Shown here: positions 24,701 through 33,952 of the stretch, one piece after another
Layout of the letters: the number at the start of each line of letters is the position of its first letter
Position numbering within the stretch: the stretch's first letter is position 1
From: Nostoc paludosum FACHB-159
Lineage (GTDB): Bacteria > Cyanobacteriota > Cyanobacteriia > Cyanobacteriales > Nostocaceae
Reading direction: 5' to 3'
Assembly (NCBI RefSeq): GCF_014698835.1
Contig: NZ_JACJTU010000014.1
Span: 1 to 64,000 of the forward strand
Length of the DNA stretch: 64,000 nt
The notes under the pieces: generated by a model
Told to the model about the DNA's origin: nothing
The model's database searches: none
The model's input: only the letters and a program-made list of their open reading frames with translations
Made by a program: the position numbers and the translations under genes

Positions 24701-27398
24701 GAACTTCCTGTAAAGCTATGCCAACCTCTTCTAAATTAGGTTGTTCGGGCAATTCTATACCCAAAAGGCTTAGGGCTTGACGACCTTTGGCGATCGCATC
24801 TAAACTGCGATTCTGGGCTTTATACATCTCTAGGCTGACTTGATAGACTTTTATTTTGTCTAGCAAGGTCTGTGCATGAGTCAAAACTAGTTGAATAATT
24901 TGCTCTGCTTGTTGGAAATCTCCACTGAGATAAGCCACTTCTGCTGCTGTTTCGTGGAGGTCTAGAGAAAGGTTATATTGAGTCTGCCAGCAACTTTTTG
25001 GCAGTAGTTCTATGCCAATTTTTAAATAATTTAATGCTGATGTATAAGCTGCTGCTGCCTTTGCTTTTCTGCCGGCAATTAAATTTAATTGAGCAAGTTC
25101 ATTCTTTTTAGCTTGAGATTTTCTGAGCGGAATGCCAAAGTTTAATTGATTAACAATATCAAAAATTTTTTCTTCAATTTGCTCAGTAGGCGTATTTGTC
25201 AGCAGTAGTTGTCCCACTTGTTGGGGAAGTTTCAGTTTTTCTTGTTCAGTCATCAACGAATAAGCAGCTTGCTGGATTCTATCGTGGGCAAACTGATATT
25301 CGACGATTATTTTATATTCAGTACTTAGAACATCTAATTCTAGAGATTTATATATATTACCTTTAGGTAAAATTAGTTCTTCTGATATCGCTTGGTGTAA
25401 AGACAAAGCTATTTCACGGGGAGATTTTGCTGAAGCGATCGCCAGCGTATAAATCGAAAATTGATTACCTATCACTGCTGCTAGTTTTAATATTTTTTGA
25501 CTAGCTCTAGGTAGTTTTTTAATTTTTTGGCTCATTAAATCCACAACATTATCAGTTATTTCTTGAGCCTCAATTTGTTTAATATTCCATTGCCAACTCA
25601 AAGTTTGAGGATGAAAATGTAATAATCCATCATCATAAAGCGACTTCAAAAACTCCTTAATGAAGAAAGGGTTACCGCCAGTTTTCTTTAGGACTAATTT
25701 AGCTAAAGGCTTAGTTAATTCCACAGAAGTTTTGAGCGTATCAGCAATTAACTGATTGACACTGGCTAAATCTAAAGCAGATAAATAAATTTCATTAATA
25801 ATACTTCCTAGTTGTTTAATTTGCTCGACTGCTAACATCAAGGGATGAGCCGCACTTACTTCATTATCCCGATAGGTTCCAATTAAAAATAAACATTGAC
25901 GTTCAGAAGGATTCATCAGCAGTTGAATTAATTTTAAACTTGCTGTATCCGCCCATTGCAAATCATCTAAAAAAATTACCAAAGGATGCTCTGGTTGAGT
26001 AAAAATTCTAATAAAATTTTGCAATACTAAGTTAAAGCGATTTTGGGATTCTACTGGAGATAAATCTGTTACAGCTGGCTGTTGACCAATAATTAGTTCG
26101 ATTTCTGGAATTACATCAATAATAATTTGGGCATTTGCTCCCAAAGCCTTAATAAATTTATCTCGCCAAGCTTGCAGTTGAGTTTCAGTTTCCGTTAACA
26201 GCTGTTTAACTAAGTCACTAAAAGCTTGTAAAACTGCAAAATAAGGTATATTCCGCTGATATTGGTCAAATTTGCCATAAATAAAATATCCACGGCTTTG
26301 GGTAATGGGTTTATAAATTTCCTTAATTAAAGCTGATTTACCGATGCCTGAATATCCAGATACCAACATCATCTCTAAGTGAAATTTTGATGTTGAGAGC
26401 TTACTATTATTTATTTTTTGGTTTGAATTATTATCTACTTTGAATATTCGTTCAAATGTTGCTTCTAAAGCTTCAATTTCTTGTTCTCTGCCATATAGCT
26501 TTTGTGAAATTTGAAACTTATCAATGATATCTTGAGAACCAAGAGAAAATGCCGAAATTTCACCTTGGGATTCCAACTGATTCAGACATTGAGATAAATC
26601 TGTAATGATACCCCAGGCACTTTGATAACGTTCTTCGGCAGTCTTGGACATCAATTTCATGACTATATTGGAAATTATTTTTGGGCAATTTTCTTCTCCA
26701 ATCATTAAATGAGGAGCAATAGGCTGCTTAGCCAAATGGCAATGAATTAGCTCTAATGGATCGTTAGTATTAAAAGGAAGGTGACAAGTTAATAATTCAT
26801 AAATAGTCACACCAAGAGAGTAAAAATCACTGCGGTAATCTAAAGAACGATTCATTCTACCAGTTTGTTCTGGTGACATATACGCAAGCGTTCCTTCCAA
26901 AACACTAGGATGGTTAAGGGTGGGATTTTCTTGGTTTAAGACACTAGAAATACCAAAATCAATTAGTTTGAGTTCTTGGGTATCGGGATTAAAAACAATA
27001 TTGGAAGGATTAATATCTTTGTGAATAATATTATATTTGTGAATATCTCTTAAACTTTCAGTAATTTTCAGAGCAATTTTTAGAACTTCTGGCAAAGTAA
27101 ATTGTTGTTGCTCTAGCAACATTCTCAATGATTGTCCACCAAAATCCTCGAAGATAATAACTAAAGTATTATGGTAATGTTCTAACGTATAAGCTTTCAC
27201 AATTCTTTCAAGATTAAAATTATGAGTAATCTCATATTCCTGTTTATAGCGAGTCAGTTGAGCAAGAGTAGGATATTCTTCTCTGAGAATTTTGAGAATC
27301 ACTCTTTTGTTATCTTGTTCTCGATAGCCACGATAAACTAGAGAGTTACTACTTTGATAAATTTGATCGGTAATTTGATAACCAGCAATTGCCACCAT
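21756..27398 (-). CDS. Multidomain Ser/Thr kinase-AAA-GAF-AAA_35 signalling protein (1880 aa)
   Basis: Residues about 7-270 are a Hanks-type kinase: catalytic lysine K36 (VILKIL), HKDINPSN catalytic loop (126-133), DFG (LIDFGISS) and MSPEQTGRMN. A large AAA/STAND module follows (Walker A GYSGIGKS near 348, Walker B LVIFLDDLQWAD), then helical TPR-like repeats (about 780-1330) and a GAF domain (about 1380-1520, DLQSLLKILMQFVLENAGAEKGFLLW in part). Cyanobacterial proteins of this layout usually end in a histidine kinase; here the C-terminus (about 1530-1880) is instead an AAA-like domain (SRHMGKSSL near 1555, FIDEIDSV, WTGGQPFLTQKIC). The protein is cytosolic with no membrane segment. The GAF ligand is unknown. 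Confidence 0.9.
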   Translation of the reverse strand: MVAIAGYQITDQIYQSSNSLVYRGYREQDNKRVILKILREEYPTLAQLTRYKQEYEITHNFNLERIVKAYTLEHYHNTLVIIFEDFGGQSLRMLLEQQQFTLPEVLKIALKITESLRDIHKYNIIHKDINPSNIVFNPDTQELKLIDFGISSVLNQENPTLNHPSVLEGTLAYMSPEQTGRMNRSLDYRSDFYSLGVTIYELLTCHLPFNTNDPLELIHCHLAKQPIAPHLMIGEENCPKIISNIVMKLMSKTAEERYQSAWGIITDLSQCLNQLESQGEISAFSLGSQDIIDKFQISQKLYGREQEIEALEATFERIFKVDNNSNQKINNSKLSTSKFHLEMMLVSGYSGIGKSALIKEIYKPITQSRGYFIYGKFDQYQRNIPYFAVLQAFSDLVKQLLTETETQLQAWRDKFIKALGANAQIIIDVIPEIELIIGQQPAVTDLSPVESQNRFNLVLQNFIRIFTQPEHPLVIFLDDLQWADTASLKLIQLLMNPSERQCLFLIGTYRDNEVSAAHPLMLAVEQIKQLGSIINEIYLSALDLASVNQLIADTLKTSVELTKPLAKLVLKKTGGNPFFIKEFLKSLYDDGLLHFHPQTLSWQWNIKQIEAQEITDNVVDLMSQKIKKLPRASQKILKLAAVIGNQFSIYTLAIASAKSPREIALSLHQAISEELILPKGNIYKSLELDVLSTEYKIIVEYQFAHDRIQQAAYSLMTEQEKLKLPQQVGQLLLTNTPTEQIEEKIFDIVNQLNFGIPLRKSQAKKNELAQLNLIAGRKAKAAAAYTSALNYLKIGIELLPKSCWQTQYNLSLDLHETAAEVAYLSGDFQQAEQIIQLVLTHAQTLLDKIKVYQVSLEMYKAQNRSLDAIAKGRQALSLLGIELPEQPNLEEVGIALQEVQSSLVGREIEELIDLPDMNDAVYLTAMNILGRLQPITYVTNPLLFAIVVLKQVRLSLTFGNCAMSALGYGTYAIILWSFSQDIKSTYGFGQLALNVLAKYQSKTLAPIVIYAVNNFTRHWQEHLKATLRSLQETYSLGLETGDLEQAAYSLWMYSEHAFWLGTPLLELEQTISNYYLEAVKLKQEIPLQLLTMLGQLVSNLLGYSENPLSLKGDLYNEQIMLPIHQQGSNTQAIFNLKLQKLFLDYLFEDYNQAWQYSEEIKQYIDAVPAKFVVAVFYFYDSLARLAVYTQVDTSEQEKILYQVAENQQIMQQWANYAPMNFLHKFYLVEAERHRVLNQFAEAMDDYDRAIELAHEQEYIHEEALAYELAAKFYLAKGNNKVAETYMKEARYCYVKWGAIAKVKVIEQQYPQIIITIPKQLTSSPLETNPKRTITNTTETSQENLDLHTLIKTSKALSQEKDLQSLLKILMQFVLENAGAEKGFLLWLTSEKLTIEAEASLDSEIQTMRSLTLQESDRLSKTIINYVYRTQETIVLKDAGNEELFATDNYIVNNRIKSVLCLPILSQSKLIGILYLENNLIINAFNEERLEVLKLICSQAAISIENALLRKIEQEQVFEYQVGGCLTTDSLSYIVRQADQDIYKGLKLGEFCYVLNSRHMGKSSLRVKIMQQLQKEQFACAAIDLTSIGSQNITIEQWYAGLIYTLVNTFKLTEFNFRNWWRTFDFLSPVQRFSEFIKEVLLKEIKSKIVIFIDEIDSVISLNFPMDDFFAMIRSCYNNRADYPEYKRLSFVLLGVASPSSLIQDKNRTPFNIGRAITLKGFQLHEIQPLVKGLTSLHSNPQILLAEVLAWTGGQPFLTQKICSLVFHSQKPITEGKEAEWVNDLIVSEVIENWESKDDPEHLKNIRNRLLRSASSTKHLLKIYREILQRGEIAGDDSPEQTELILSGLVSKEDGKLKVYNRIYETVFDITWVEKQLANFD

Positions 27399-27711
27399 TT
27401 ATATTTAAACTCCAATAATTTAAGTGTTTTAATAATTATGCAAAAAAATATCCAAAACTATTATTACTCTGCATCCTCTGAGGTTCGATTTTTTCTTATA
27501 CTGATTCAAAAAATGTTTGCGACAGATACCCCACCCGCCTGACGGCACCCTCCCCTTGCCAAGGGTAGGGTTGGGGAGGGGTTTTGTTTATGTGTCGCAT
27601 TCTTTTTTCAAATTGGTATTACTTTAGCCTCTCGATTTTGAATGAACTTAGCCTAATGGGGTAAGCATTGCTTACCCCATGAATTTAGAGAATTTGGTTC
27701 AGACTATTGGC
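27399..27711. other. Spacer between the kinase gene and the third RTX gene
   Basis: Holds a GGCACCCTCCCCTTGCC/GGGTTGGGGAGGGG-type repeat (27540-27585) common in Nostoc spacers, and a perfect 11-bp hairpin at 27656-27680. A 62-codon plus-strand frame at 27354-27542 overlaps the kinase start and this repeat and is not accepted. Confidence 0.55.
27656..27680 (-). terminator. Hairpin downstream of the third RTX gene
   Basis: ATGGGGTAAGC and GCTTACCCCAT form a perfect 11-bp stem with a 3-nt loop, 32 bases past the stop. No T-run follows on the minus strand, so termination efficiency is uncertain. Confidence 0.5.
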
Positions 27712-29784
27712 TCAGACAAAGATAAAGTTATTAGCTAGAGAGATATTAGTATTATCTTCAATCACCCCGATTATGTCTGTTCCTTTATAATAGATGGCTG
27801 TATCCAGCGTTCCTTCACCATAATCAAAGTTACCAATTCCTAGTGTATATTCACTGATGCTACCAGCTAGTTGAACTTTATCGCCTTCACTTGCTTTAAA
27901 GTCACCAATCCGAGCATAATCAAAACTGCGATAGAAAACGTTGTTGTAACCTCCTTCATCAATACCTAGAACAAAAGTATCAGCATCGGTTCCACCGTAG
28001 AAAATATCAAAGCCATAATCACCAATTAGAGTATCTTTTCCGGCATCACCAAACAAGGTATCGTTCCCACCATATCCAGAGAGGGTATCGTTACCACCTC
28101 CACCAGATAGGGAGTTGTTGTAGGTATTCCCTAGAATTTTATTGTTCAGGTTATTGCCAAAACCGGAGTAGACGGAGGAATTATTAGCTAGAGATAAGTT
28201 CTCGAAGTTATCTTTCAATAAGTAAGTAGAAAAACCACTGATAACGGTATCTACACCCTCGTTAGCTAATTCAATAACTTGGTCGGAGATATTGTCTATG
28301 ACATAGGTATCATTTCCCTTACCTCCATACAAAGTATCGATGCCAACACCACCATTTAGCCAGTCATTTCCATCGAAGCCATAGAGTTTATCATTACCTT
28401 CCCATCCATCAAGCAAGTTATTAATAGCATTGCCTTTGATAATATTGTTGAGATTGTTACCATTGGCGAAAATAGCATTACCCATTAATTCGAGATTCTC
28501 TACATTATCAGTTAGTGAGTAGCTATTCCAAGAGTAAACGGTATCAACTCCTTCACCTACTTTTTCGACAACGATATTGTAATTATTTTGATTGAGATAG
28601 TAGGCATCATCGTTAGCTCCACCTAAGAGGCTATCAGTGCCACTACTACTGTATAGTTTGTCGTTGCCAATCCCACCATACATGGTGTCGTTACCTGCTC
28701 CGCCAAAAAGTTCGTCATTACCCTCCCATCCATTGATTTCGTTATTGCCACTATTACCGAAAATGCTGTTGTTGAGATTATTGCCATAACCATTAGTAGC
28801 ATTGTCGATTAGTACTAAGTTTTCAACATTGGAAGTTAGGGAGTAACTATAAGCAGAGGAATAAACCCAATCTGTTCCTTCGTTGGCATTCTCGCTTACG
28901 GTGTCTCCAGGGATGATGATAGTTCCAATTCTGTCAGGAGCGCGATCGACATAATAATAATCATCACCAGAACCGCCAGCCATTTGGTCAGCACCCGTAC
29001 CACCATCGAGAATATCGTTACCTGCTCCGCCAAACAGGATATCGTTACCAGCACCGGCAAGTAGCTTGTCATTACCTCCATCTCCGCTTAACCAGTCACT
29101 CACATCGTCGCCGCCAGCATTGAGGGTATCGTCTCCTTCACCACCATAAAGAGTGTCTGATTCGCTTTGACCATCTAAAAGATCGTTTCCGGCGCCGCCA
29201 GATAAGGTATCTTTTCCTGTCCAACCATACAGAGAATCATTGCCATCGCCACCATGTAGGCTGTCGCTACCAATGTCTCCATCTAGGAAGTCGTTGCCAG
29301 CACCACCAGAGATGGTATCGTTGCCAGCATCGCCATCGAGGTAGTCGTTGCCAATACCACCATTGATTGTGTCATAGCCATCACCACCATTGATGGTATC
29401 GTTGCCATCGAAACCTTCCAACAAGTTACTGATGACATTTCCTAAGATATTGTTGTTTTGGTTGTTGCCTTTGCCGAAGTAGGCAGAGCCATTTAATTGT
29501 AAGTTTTCGATGTTAGCGCTGAGTGTATAACTGGTTGAGGCAAAAACTTTATCGATGCCTTCATTGGTGGTTTCCATCGCTTGGTCTGCATTGTTGTCTA
29601 CAAAATAAATGTCATCACCTTTGCCTCCAATCATTTTGTCAACATCTGCACCACCATCTAGAATATCGTTACCATCTAAACCTGTTAGGGTGTCATTCAA
29701 ATCCCAACCATAAATATAGTCACTGATATTAGTTCCAACAAGGTTAGGATTAGAAACGCCGGGTTGATCGTAAATATTAGCCAT
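27712..29784 (-). CDS. RTX-type calcium-binding repeat protein (690 aa)
   Basis: A third RTX protein, more distant from the 5.5-10 kb pair. Nonapeptides ([33 protein letters not shown]) alternate with [24 protein letters not shown] segments and [18 protein letters not shown] segments; the last 100 residues contain [21 protein letters not shown] and a hydrophobic end (NNFIFV). The frame opens at a TTG at 29802, but the ATG at 29784 has GGGAG upstream and matches the short N-terminus of the paralogues. No signal peptide; type I secretion inferred. No catalytic module seen. Confidence 0.85.
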   Translation of the reverse strand: MANIYDQPGVSNPNLVGTNISDYIYGWDLNDTLTGLDGNDILDGGADVDKMIGGKGDDIYFVDNNADQAMETTNEGIDKVFASTSYTLSANIENLQLNGSAYFGKGNNQNNNILGNVISNLLEGFDGNDTINGGDGYDTINGGIGNDYLDGDAGNDTISGGAGNDFLDGDIGSDSLHGGDGNDSLYGWTGKDTLSGGAGNDLLDGQSESDTLYGGEGDDTLNAGGDDVSDWLSGDGGNDKLLAGAGNDILFGGAGNDILDGGTGADQMAGGSGDDYYYVDRAPDRIGTIIIPGDTVSENANEGTDWVYSSAYSYSLTSNVENLVLIDNATNGYGNNLNNSIFGNSGNNEINGWEGNDELFGGAGNDTMYGGIGNDKLYSSSGTDSLLGGANDDAYYLNQNNYNIVVEKVGEGVDTVYSWNSYSLTDNVENLELMGNAIFANGNNLNNIIKGNAINNLLDGWEGNDKLYGFDGNDWLNGGVGIDTLYGGKGNDTYVIDNISDQVIELANEGVDTVISGFSTYLLKDNFENLSLANNSSVYSGFGNNLNNKILGNTYNNSLSGGGGNDTLSGYGGNDTLFGDAGKDTLIGDYGFDIFYGGTDADTFVLGIDEGGYNNVFYRSFDYARIGDFKASEGDKVQLAGSISEYTLGIGNFDYGEGTLDTAIYYKGTDIIGVIEDNTNISLANNFIFV

Positions 29785-30418
29785 TTGATTTATTTCTCCC
29801 AATAGATTTTAGTTTGAGTAAGTTTAGTTCGATATTTTCGTTAGTTTTTAGCAGTTTGCAAAACTAACAAATCAGCATTAAAAAGTTCCAGATACATCGA
29901 GAATAAAGTTTTGATTTTTTCACTTAACTCTAATGTTCTAGATTTTTGTGTATGGAGTTAAAATAAATAATTAGGCGTTGACCTTAATTTTTTATTAACT
30001 CCATGCAGTTTTGAAATTGATTGGTTTGGGTGGAATCAACTTCATTACTCATAACAATAAATTTAATTATTGAGCTTGTCAGTCAAAAAAAGTGGGAGAA
30101 AGTACAGAGTTTACTAAAACCTTTGGGACGAGTGACAAGACTCTCAGTTCTGGCAAGTATGATTAAGTAGGATTCTGTATGCTCGTCTTTCAACTGGACT
30201 GGAGACGAACTTATTTTGCAACCGCTTGTTTGCAGAGGTTCCCAGAAGCGACTAATTTAGGTAAAACTGTAATTGTTCATTACCCAAACTCGATATACAG
30301 CACTTTTCACTACCTAAGCTACACTACTCCGTGCAAACAAGGGTCAACCCTTGTCTCTACCTACTCCCTACTTTCCCTCTAATTCGTTTGCCTTGGGTCT
30401 TGCGATCGCTTATGCTAA
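29785..30418. other. Divergent spacer between RTX3 and plsC
   Basis: No gene seen. A 67-codon plus-strand frame at 30179-30382 has no recognisable protein features and is not accepted. Confidence 0.5.
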
Positions 30419-31084
30419 ATGTCAGTTTCATTGGCATTACCTTCTGTGGACAAAAACCGCGAACCGTTTATTAGTCTGGCACTTTACCACGCCTTTAAAT
30501 GGTCAGTCGTCAGCCCCATGCTTCACACTTACTTTCGGGGTAAGATTTATGGTGCGGAAAATGTCCCGCGATCGGGGTCATTGGTGGTGGTAAGTAATCA
30601 TGCTAGTTACTTTGACCCGCCAATTGTCTCTAATTGTGTACGCCGTCCAGTGGCGTACATGGCAAAGGAAGAATTATTTAATATCCCTGTTTTGGCACAA
30701 GCGATTAAACTGTATGGTGCTTACCCAGTGAGTAGGGGAAGTGCCGATCGCAATGCCATCCGTGCAGCTTTAGAATATCTGAATAATGGTTGGGCTGTTG
30801 GTGTTTTCTTGCAAGGTACTCGCACTCCAGATGGTCGAATTACAGACCCAAAAAGAGGCGCACTACTGTTAGCAGCGAAAGCCAAAGCGCCAATATTGCC
30901 AGTAAGTGTTTGGGGTACCGAGGCAATTTTAGAAAAAGGCTCGAAAATACCCCGTGCAGTTCCTATAACGGTGAGAATTGGTAACTTAATTGATGCTCCC
31001 AGTTCCAGCAATAAAGAAGAATTGGAGGCTTTGGCACAAAAGTGTAGCGCTGTAATTAATCAAATGCATGATTTAGGAAGATGA
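30419..31084 (+). CDS. plsC: 1-acyl-sn-glycerol-3-phosphate acyltransferase family protein
   Basis: A lysophosphatidic-acid-type acyltransferase that adds the second acyl chain in phosphatidic acid synthesis at the inner membrane. It has the catalytic HX4D motif in NHASYFDPP, motif II around YMAKEELFNIPVL, the glycerol-phosphate motif as FLQGTRTPDGR (Q where many families have E), and motif IV ILPVSVWG. The 221-residue length is normal. The ATG at 30419 has no visible Shine-Dalgarno. The AI-2E-type permease gene follows on the same strand after a 176-base gap filled partly by heptanucleotide repeats, so co-transcription is possible but unproven. Confidence 0.88.
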   Translation: MSVSLALPSVDKNREPFISLALYHAFKWSVVSPMLHTYFRGKIYGAENVPRSGSLVVVSNHASYFDPPIVSNCVRRPVAYMAKEELFNIPVLAQAIKLYGAYPVSRGSADRNAIRAALEYLNNGWAVGVFLQGTRTPDGRITDPKRGALLLAAKAKAPILPVSVWGTEAILEKGSKIPRAVPITVRIGNLIDAPSSSNKEELEALAQKCSAVINQMHDLGR

Positions 31085-31211
31085 GTTAGAGAAGTGTAAA
31101 TATCTACTTTAGGGGGGTAGCGATCGCTATTACATTCCTCTAATCTTAAATCCGATTATATCAGTAGTCTTCCTTGAAATTCCAGTAACAGTTTTTCCTA
31201 AAGACTTCAAT

Positions 31212-31256
31212 AATCCAAAATCCAAAATCCAAAATCCAAAATCCAAAATCCAAAAT
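31212..31256. repeat. Heptanucleotide tandem repeat ATCCAAA
   Basis: Six head-to-tail copies of ATCCAAA end 4 bases before the ATG of the permease gene and occupy the position where its ribosome-binding site should be. Confidence 0.9.
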
Positions 31257-31260
31257 TAAT

Positions 31261-32298
31261 ATGAGCGGCTTTGAAGCCAAAAATTTCTGGCAACGATTAA
31301 ACAATCTGGCGTTAGTCCGCTTTTTACTCCTAGTTGCTTCTGGATGGGCAATTGTACTGCTTTTAGCTTACTTTGAAACAGTCATAGTTATTTTCACATT
31401 CGCCGCTATTTTGGCTTTCTTGCTCAGCTATCCTGTACAATGGCTGCGGCGTTTTTTGCCCCACGGTGTAGCGGTTGCTGTGGTTTTTTTGCTCAGTATT
31501 GTAATTATCGGTGGTCTGATAATTACCGTAGGTTTAACGATTTTATCCCAAGGACAACAATTAATTGATAGTATAACTGGATTTCTAAATTCTTTATTAC
31601 CCCTATTAGACAATTTAGAAGACTTTTTACGCAGCCGCAATCTGAATATAGATTTAAGTTTTGTTCAAGAACAACTACGTAATCAAGCTGTCTCAAGTAT
31701 TGTTACTAGCTTAACTATATTACAAGGTTTTTTGACTAATTTTGTGACTTTTGTCTTGATTGCAGTTGTAGCTTTTTTTATGTTGTTAGATGGGGACAAG
31801 CTATGGAATTTTATATTAAAAATAATACCAAAACAACGGCGTGAGAGATTTACTAAGGTCATCAGACGCGCCTTTCTGGGATTTTTTAGAGGTCAGTTTT
31901 TATTAAGCTTATTTCTCACAAGTTCAACTTTTTTAGTTTTCTTAATATTACAAGTACCTTTTGCTCTACTATTATCAGTAATTGTTGGTATTGTTGATAT
32001 CATTCCTGGGATAGGTGCAACATTAGGAATCAGCATCATAACTGTGGTTGTATTATCTCAAGGTTTTTGGCTAGCATTGAAAGTATTGATAACTTGTATT
32101 GTTCTTCAGCAGATACAAGACAACTTAATTGCACCACGAATTATGCAAGGTGCGTTAAATCTTAATCCTGTAGTAGTATTTTTTGCTTTGTTAGTAGGTG
32201 CTAGAGTAGCAGGATTATTGGGTGTTTTTATCTCAATTCCCATAGCTGGAGTAATTGTGTCTTTGTTTGAGATAGAAGAAATGAAATCTGAAGTTTAG
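31261..32298 (+). CDS. AI-2E family transporter (PerM/YhhT-like)
   Basis: A 345-residue membrane protein with hydrophobic segments at about 17-40, 42-60, 70-95, 155-180, 215-245, 245-275 and 300-335, the layout of the AI-2E/PerM superfamily. Typical blocks are FAAILAFLLSYPVQWL, the GQFLLSLFL segment, GIVDIIPGIGATLG and QDNLIAPRIMQGALNLNPVVVFFALLVGARVAGLLGVF. The family includes putative signal-molecule and ion transporters; the cyanobacterial substrate is not established. The Shine-Dalgarno region is replaced by ATCCAAA repeats, so translation may start leaderlessly or without an SD. Confidence 0.88.
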   Translation: MSGFEAKNFWQRLNNLALVRFLLLVASGWAIVLLLAYFETVIVIFTFAAILAFLLSYPVQWLRRFLPHGVAVAVVFLLSIVIIGGLIITVGLTILSQGQQLIDSITGFLNSLLPLLDNLEDFLRSRNLNIDLSFVQEQLRNQAVSSIVTSLTILQGFLTNFVTFVLIAVVAFFMLLDGDKLWNFILKIIPKQRRERFTKVIRRAFLGFFRGQFLLSLFLTSSTFLVFLILQVPFALLLSVIVGIVDIIPGIGATLGISIITVVVLSQGFWLALKVLITCIVLQQIQDNLIAPRIMQGALNLNPVVVFFALLVGARVAGLLGVFISIPIAGVIVSLFEIEEMKSEV

Positions 32299-32412
32299 AG
32301 ACGCGATAAATCGCCTCTGTACAAGAGATGAATCGCGTTTTTACAAGAGTTGGGAGTGAGGGAGTAGTAAGTAATGTAAAATAGTTTGTTATGGAATAAA
32401 AATTGAGGAATT

Positions 32413-32709
32413 ATGTCGGATTTGAAAGCAGAATTAACAGAAAGCTTGGACGAAGCGGAGTGGGAGTGGTTAATTCCTCATGTGCAGCGAGATGCAGTAA
32501 TTTTGGTAGCACATGAGCTAAACTTAGTGGATGTTGGAGTAGCGATCGCAAATGATAATACTCCATCAGTGGAACAGTGGATTGATGAAAAATTGATTAG
32601 CAAACCTAGCACAGCACAGCTAGGAGAATGGAATACTAATGTTACGAAGCGATTTAATACTCTCATCATCCAGCCTTACGTTTTAGTCCAAGAAATCATT
32701 GCAACCTAA
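32413..32709 (+). CDS. DUF2288 family protein
   Basis: A small 98-residue soluble protein with the DUF2288 pattern: LKAELTESLDEAEWEWLIPH at the start, DAVILVAHELNLVDVGVAIA in the middle and PYVLVQEI at the end. The family is widespread in cyanobacteria and proteobacteria and has no known function. A good Shine-Dalgarno (GAGGA) lies 6-8 bases before the ATG. It ends 10 bases from the convergent end of cofG. Confidence 0.85.
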   Translation: MSDLKAELTESLDEAEWEWLIPHVQRDAVILVAHELNLVDVGVAIANDNTPSVEQWIDEKLISKPSTAQLGEWNTNVTKRFNTLIIQPYVLVQEIIAT

Positions 32710-32719
32710 TAAATATGTT

Positions 32720-33700
32720 TCAGATCTCAACAGGAGATTTAAAAGTATTTCGCCACCGTCTTACTGAGGTTTGCAACTCCTGGGATAACCATCCATCAAA
32801 TTGCGGATAAACTGGTAAACGCTCAATCAGTTCCCACCGCGCAGGTTGTAAAATTTTTCTCAATACCTGGTCTTGAAGATGAGGATAATCAGGATTAACT
32901 TCATCTTTTGGGCTAATTCCGCCTAAGTCTCGCGCACCTGCTTCGACACAAGCAAGCAACCATCGTTCATCGTTAACTAAATTTGGCGGAATTTGGATTG
33001 TAATATCGGCTGGTAAAATTTCACGTGCTTTAGCAATTATTTCTGGTAATTCATGGGGGTTGAAAGGGGGCGCATTAAAACTCTGCTGAACTCCTGGACT
33101 ATGAGGTTGTAAAATTACTTCTTGGATGTGATGATAACGCTGATGAAATTGAGATATTGCTGCTAATGTTTCCCACCAATCATCAGCAGTTTCCCCAATT
33201 CCTAAAAGTAATCCTGTTGTAAAAGGAATCTGCAACTCTCCAGCCCATTCTAATTGTTGCAGCCTCACTGCTGGTAATTTACTCGGTGCGTGTCGATGTA
33301 CGCCATTTAATAGTGTCGGGGTTAATTGTTCCAACATCAGCCCCATTGAAACATTTACACGCTTGAGCATTTCCATCTCTGCAAAAGTCAATGGCCCTGC
33401 ATTGGTATGTGGTAAAAATCCCCTTGAAAGCGCTAATTCACACAAATCATAAATCCTTTGAAACCACGCCTCACGCTTTGGCGAACGGGGATGCACTTCA
33501 CCACTAAGGATGAGAATTTCACAAACTTTTTGATTTTGAAGTGATTTTAAAATACTTGCTGCATCTGAAATATTTATCCAAGGACTTTCACCTGGTTCAG
33601 TGCGAAAGTTACAGTAGCTACAGCGATTAAAGCACTCATAAGTAGGAACAATTGTATAAGCAGGACTATAGGTAACGACACGAGAATTATTAATTGTCAT
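32720..33700 (-). CDS. cofG: FO synthase subunit 1 (7,8-didemethyl-8-hydroxy-5-deazariboflavin synthase)
   Basis: A radical SAM enzyme that with CofH makes the deazaflavin FO. Cyanobacteria use FO mainly as antenna chromophore of DNA photolyase. The iron-sulfur motif is C23, C27 and C30 (CFNRCSYC), followed by FRTEPGESPW, EILILSGEVHP and the family-typical GLMLEQLTP and ARDLGGISPKDEVNPDYPHL. The first codon of the open frame is TTG; the ATG at 33700 is preferred (326 aa). cofH and photolyase are not in the window. Confidence 0.93.
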   Translation of the reverse strand: MTINNSRVVTYSPAYTIVPTYECFNRCSYCNFRTEPGESPWINISDAASILKSLQNQKVCEILILSGEVHPRSPKREAWFQRIYDLCELALSRGFLPHTNAGPLTFAEMEMLKRVNVSMGLMLEQLTPTLLNGVHRHAPSKLPAVRLQQLEWAGELQIPFTTGLLLGIGETADDWWETLAAISQFHQRYHHIQEVILQPHSPGVQQSFNAPPFNPHELPEIIAKAREILPADITIQIPPNLVNDERWLLACVEAGARDLGGISPKDEVNPDYPHLQDQVLRKILQPARWELIERLPVYPQFDGWLSQELQTSVRRWRNTFKSPVEI

Positions 33701-33778
33701 CAAAACTAATTTAACAACTGGAAATTCAATTATTATAATGTGTATTTAGTTTTAGCTTAACTTACCACTAGATAACAA

Positions 33779-33873
33779 TATAGCGATTCCCAATCAAATT
33801 AGGTACAGAAATTTGTAAGGACGTAAAGCTTTTCGCCCCTAGCTTGTATCTTACTAGAACGGGGAATGCTATA
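33779..33873. repeat. 95-bp MITE-like palindromic element
   Basis: Ends TATAGCGATTCCC and, inverted, TATAGCATTCCCC delimit 95 bases without coding potential between cofG and crtW. The match of the ends is imperfect (one-base offset). Confidence 0.45.
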
Positions 33874-33952
33874 AGCTCATCTCAGTCTCAAAGGTGATGA
33901 GATTTAATGTTGATTGTTCACTGATGACTGTTAAGCGTCAATAGTTAATGTC

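Noticed and set aside
30179..30382. 67-codon plus-strand frame upstream of plsC
   Set aside because: No ribosome-binding site or domain, and composition unlike neighbouring genes.
31212..31256. CRISPR array
   Set aside because: Repeat units are 7 bases and contiguous, with no spacers.
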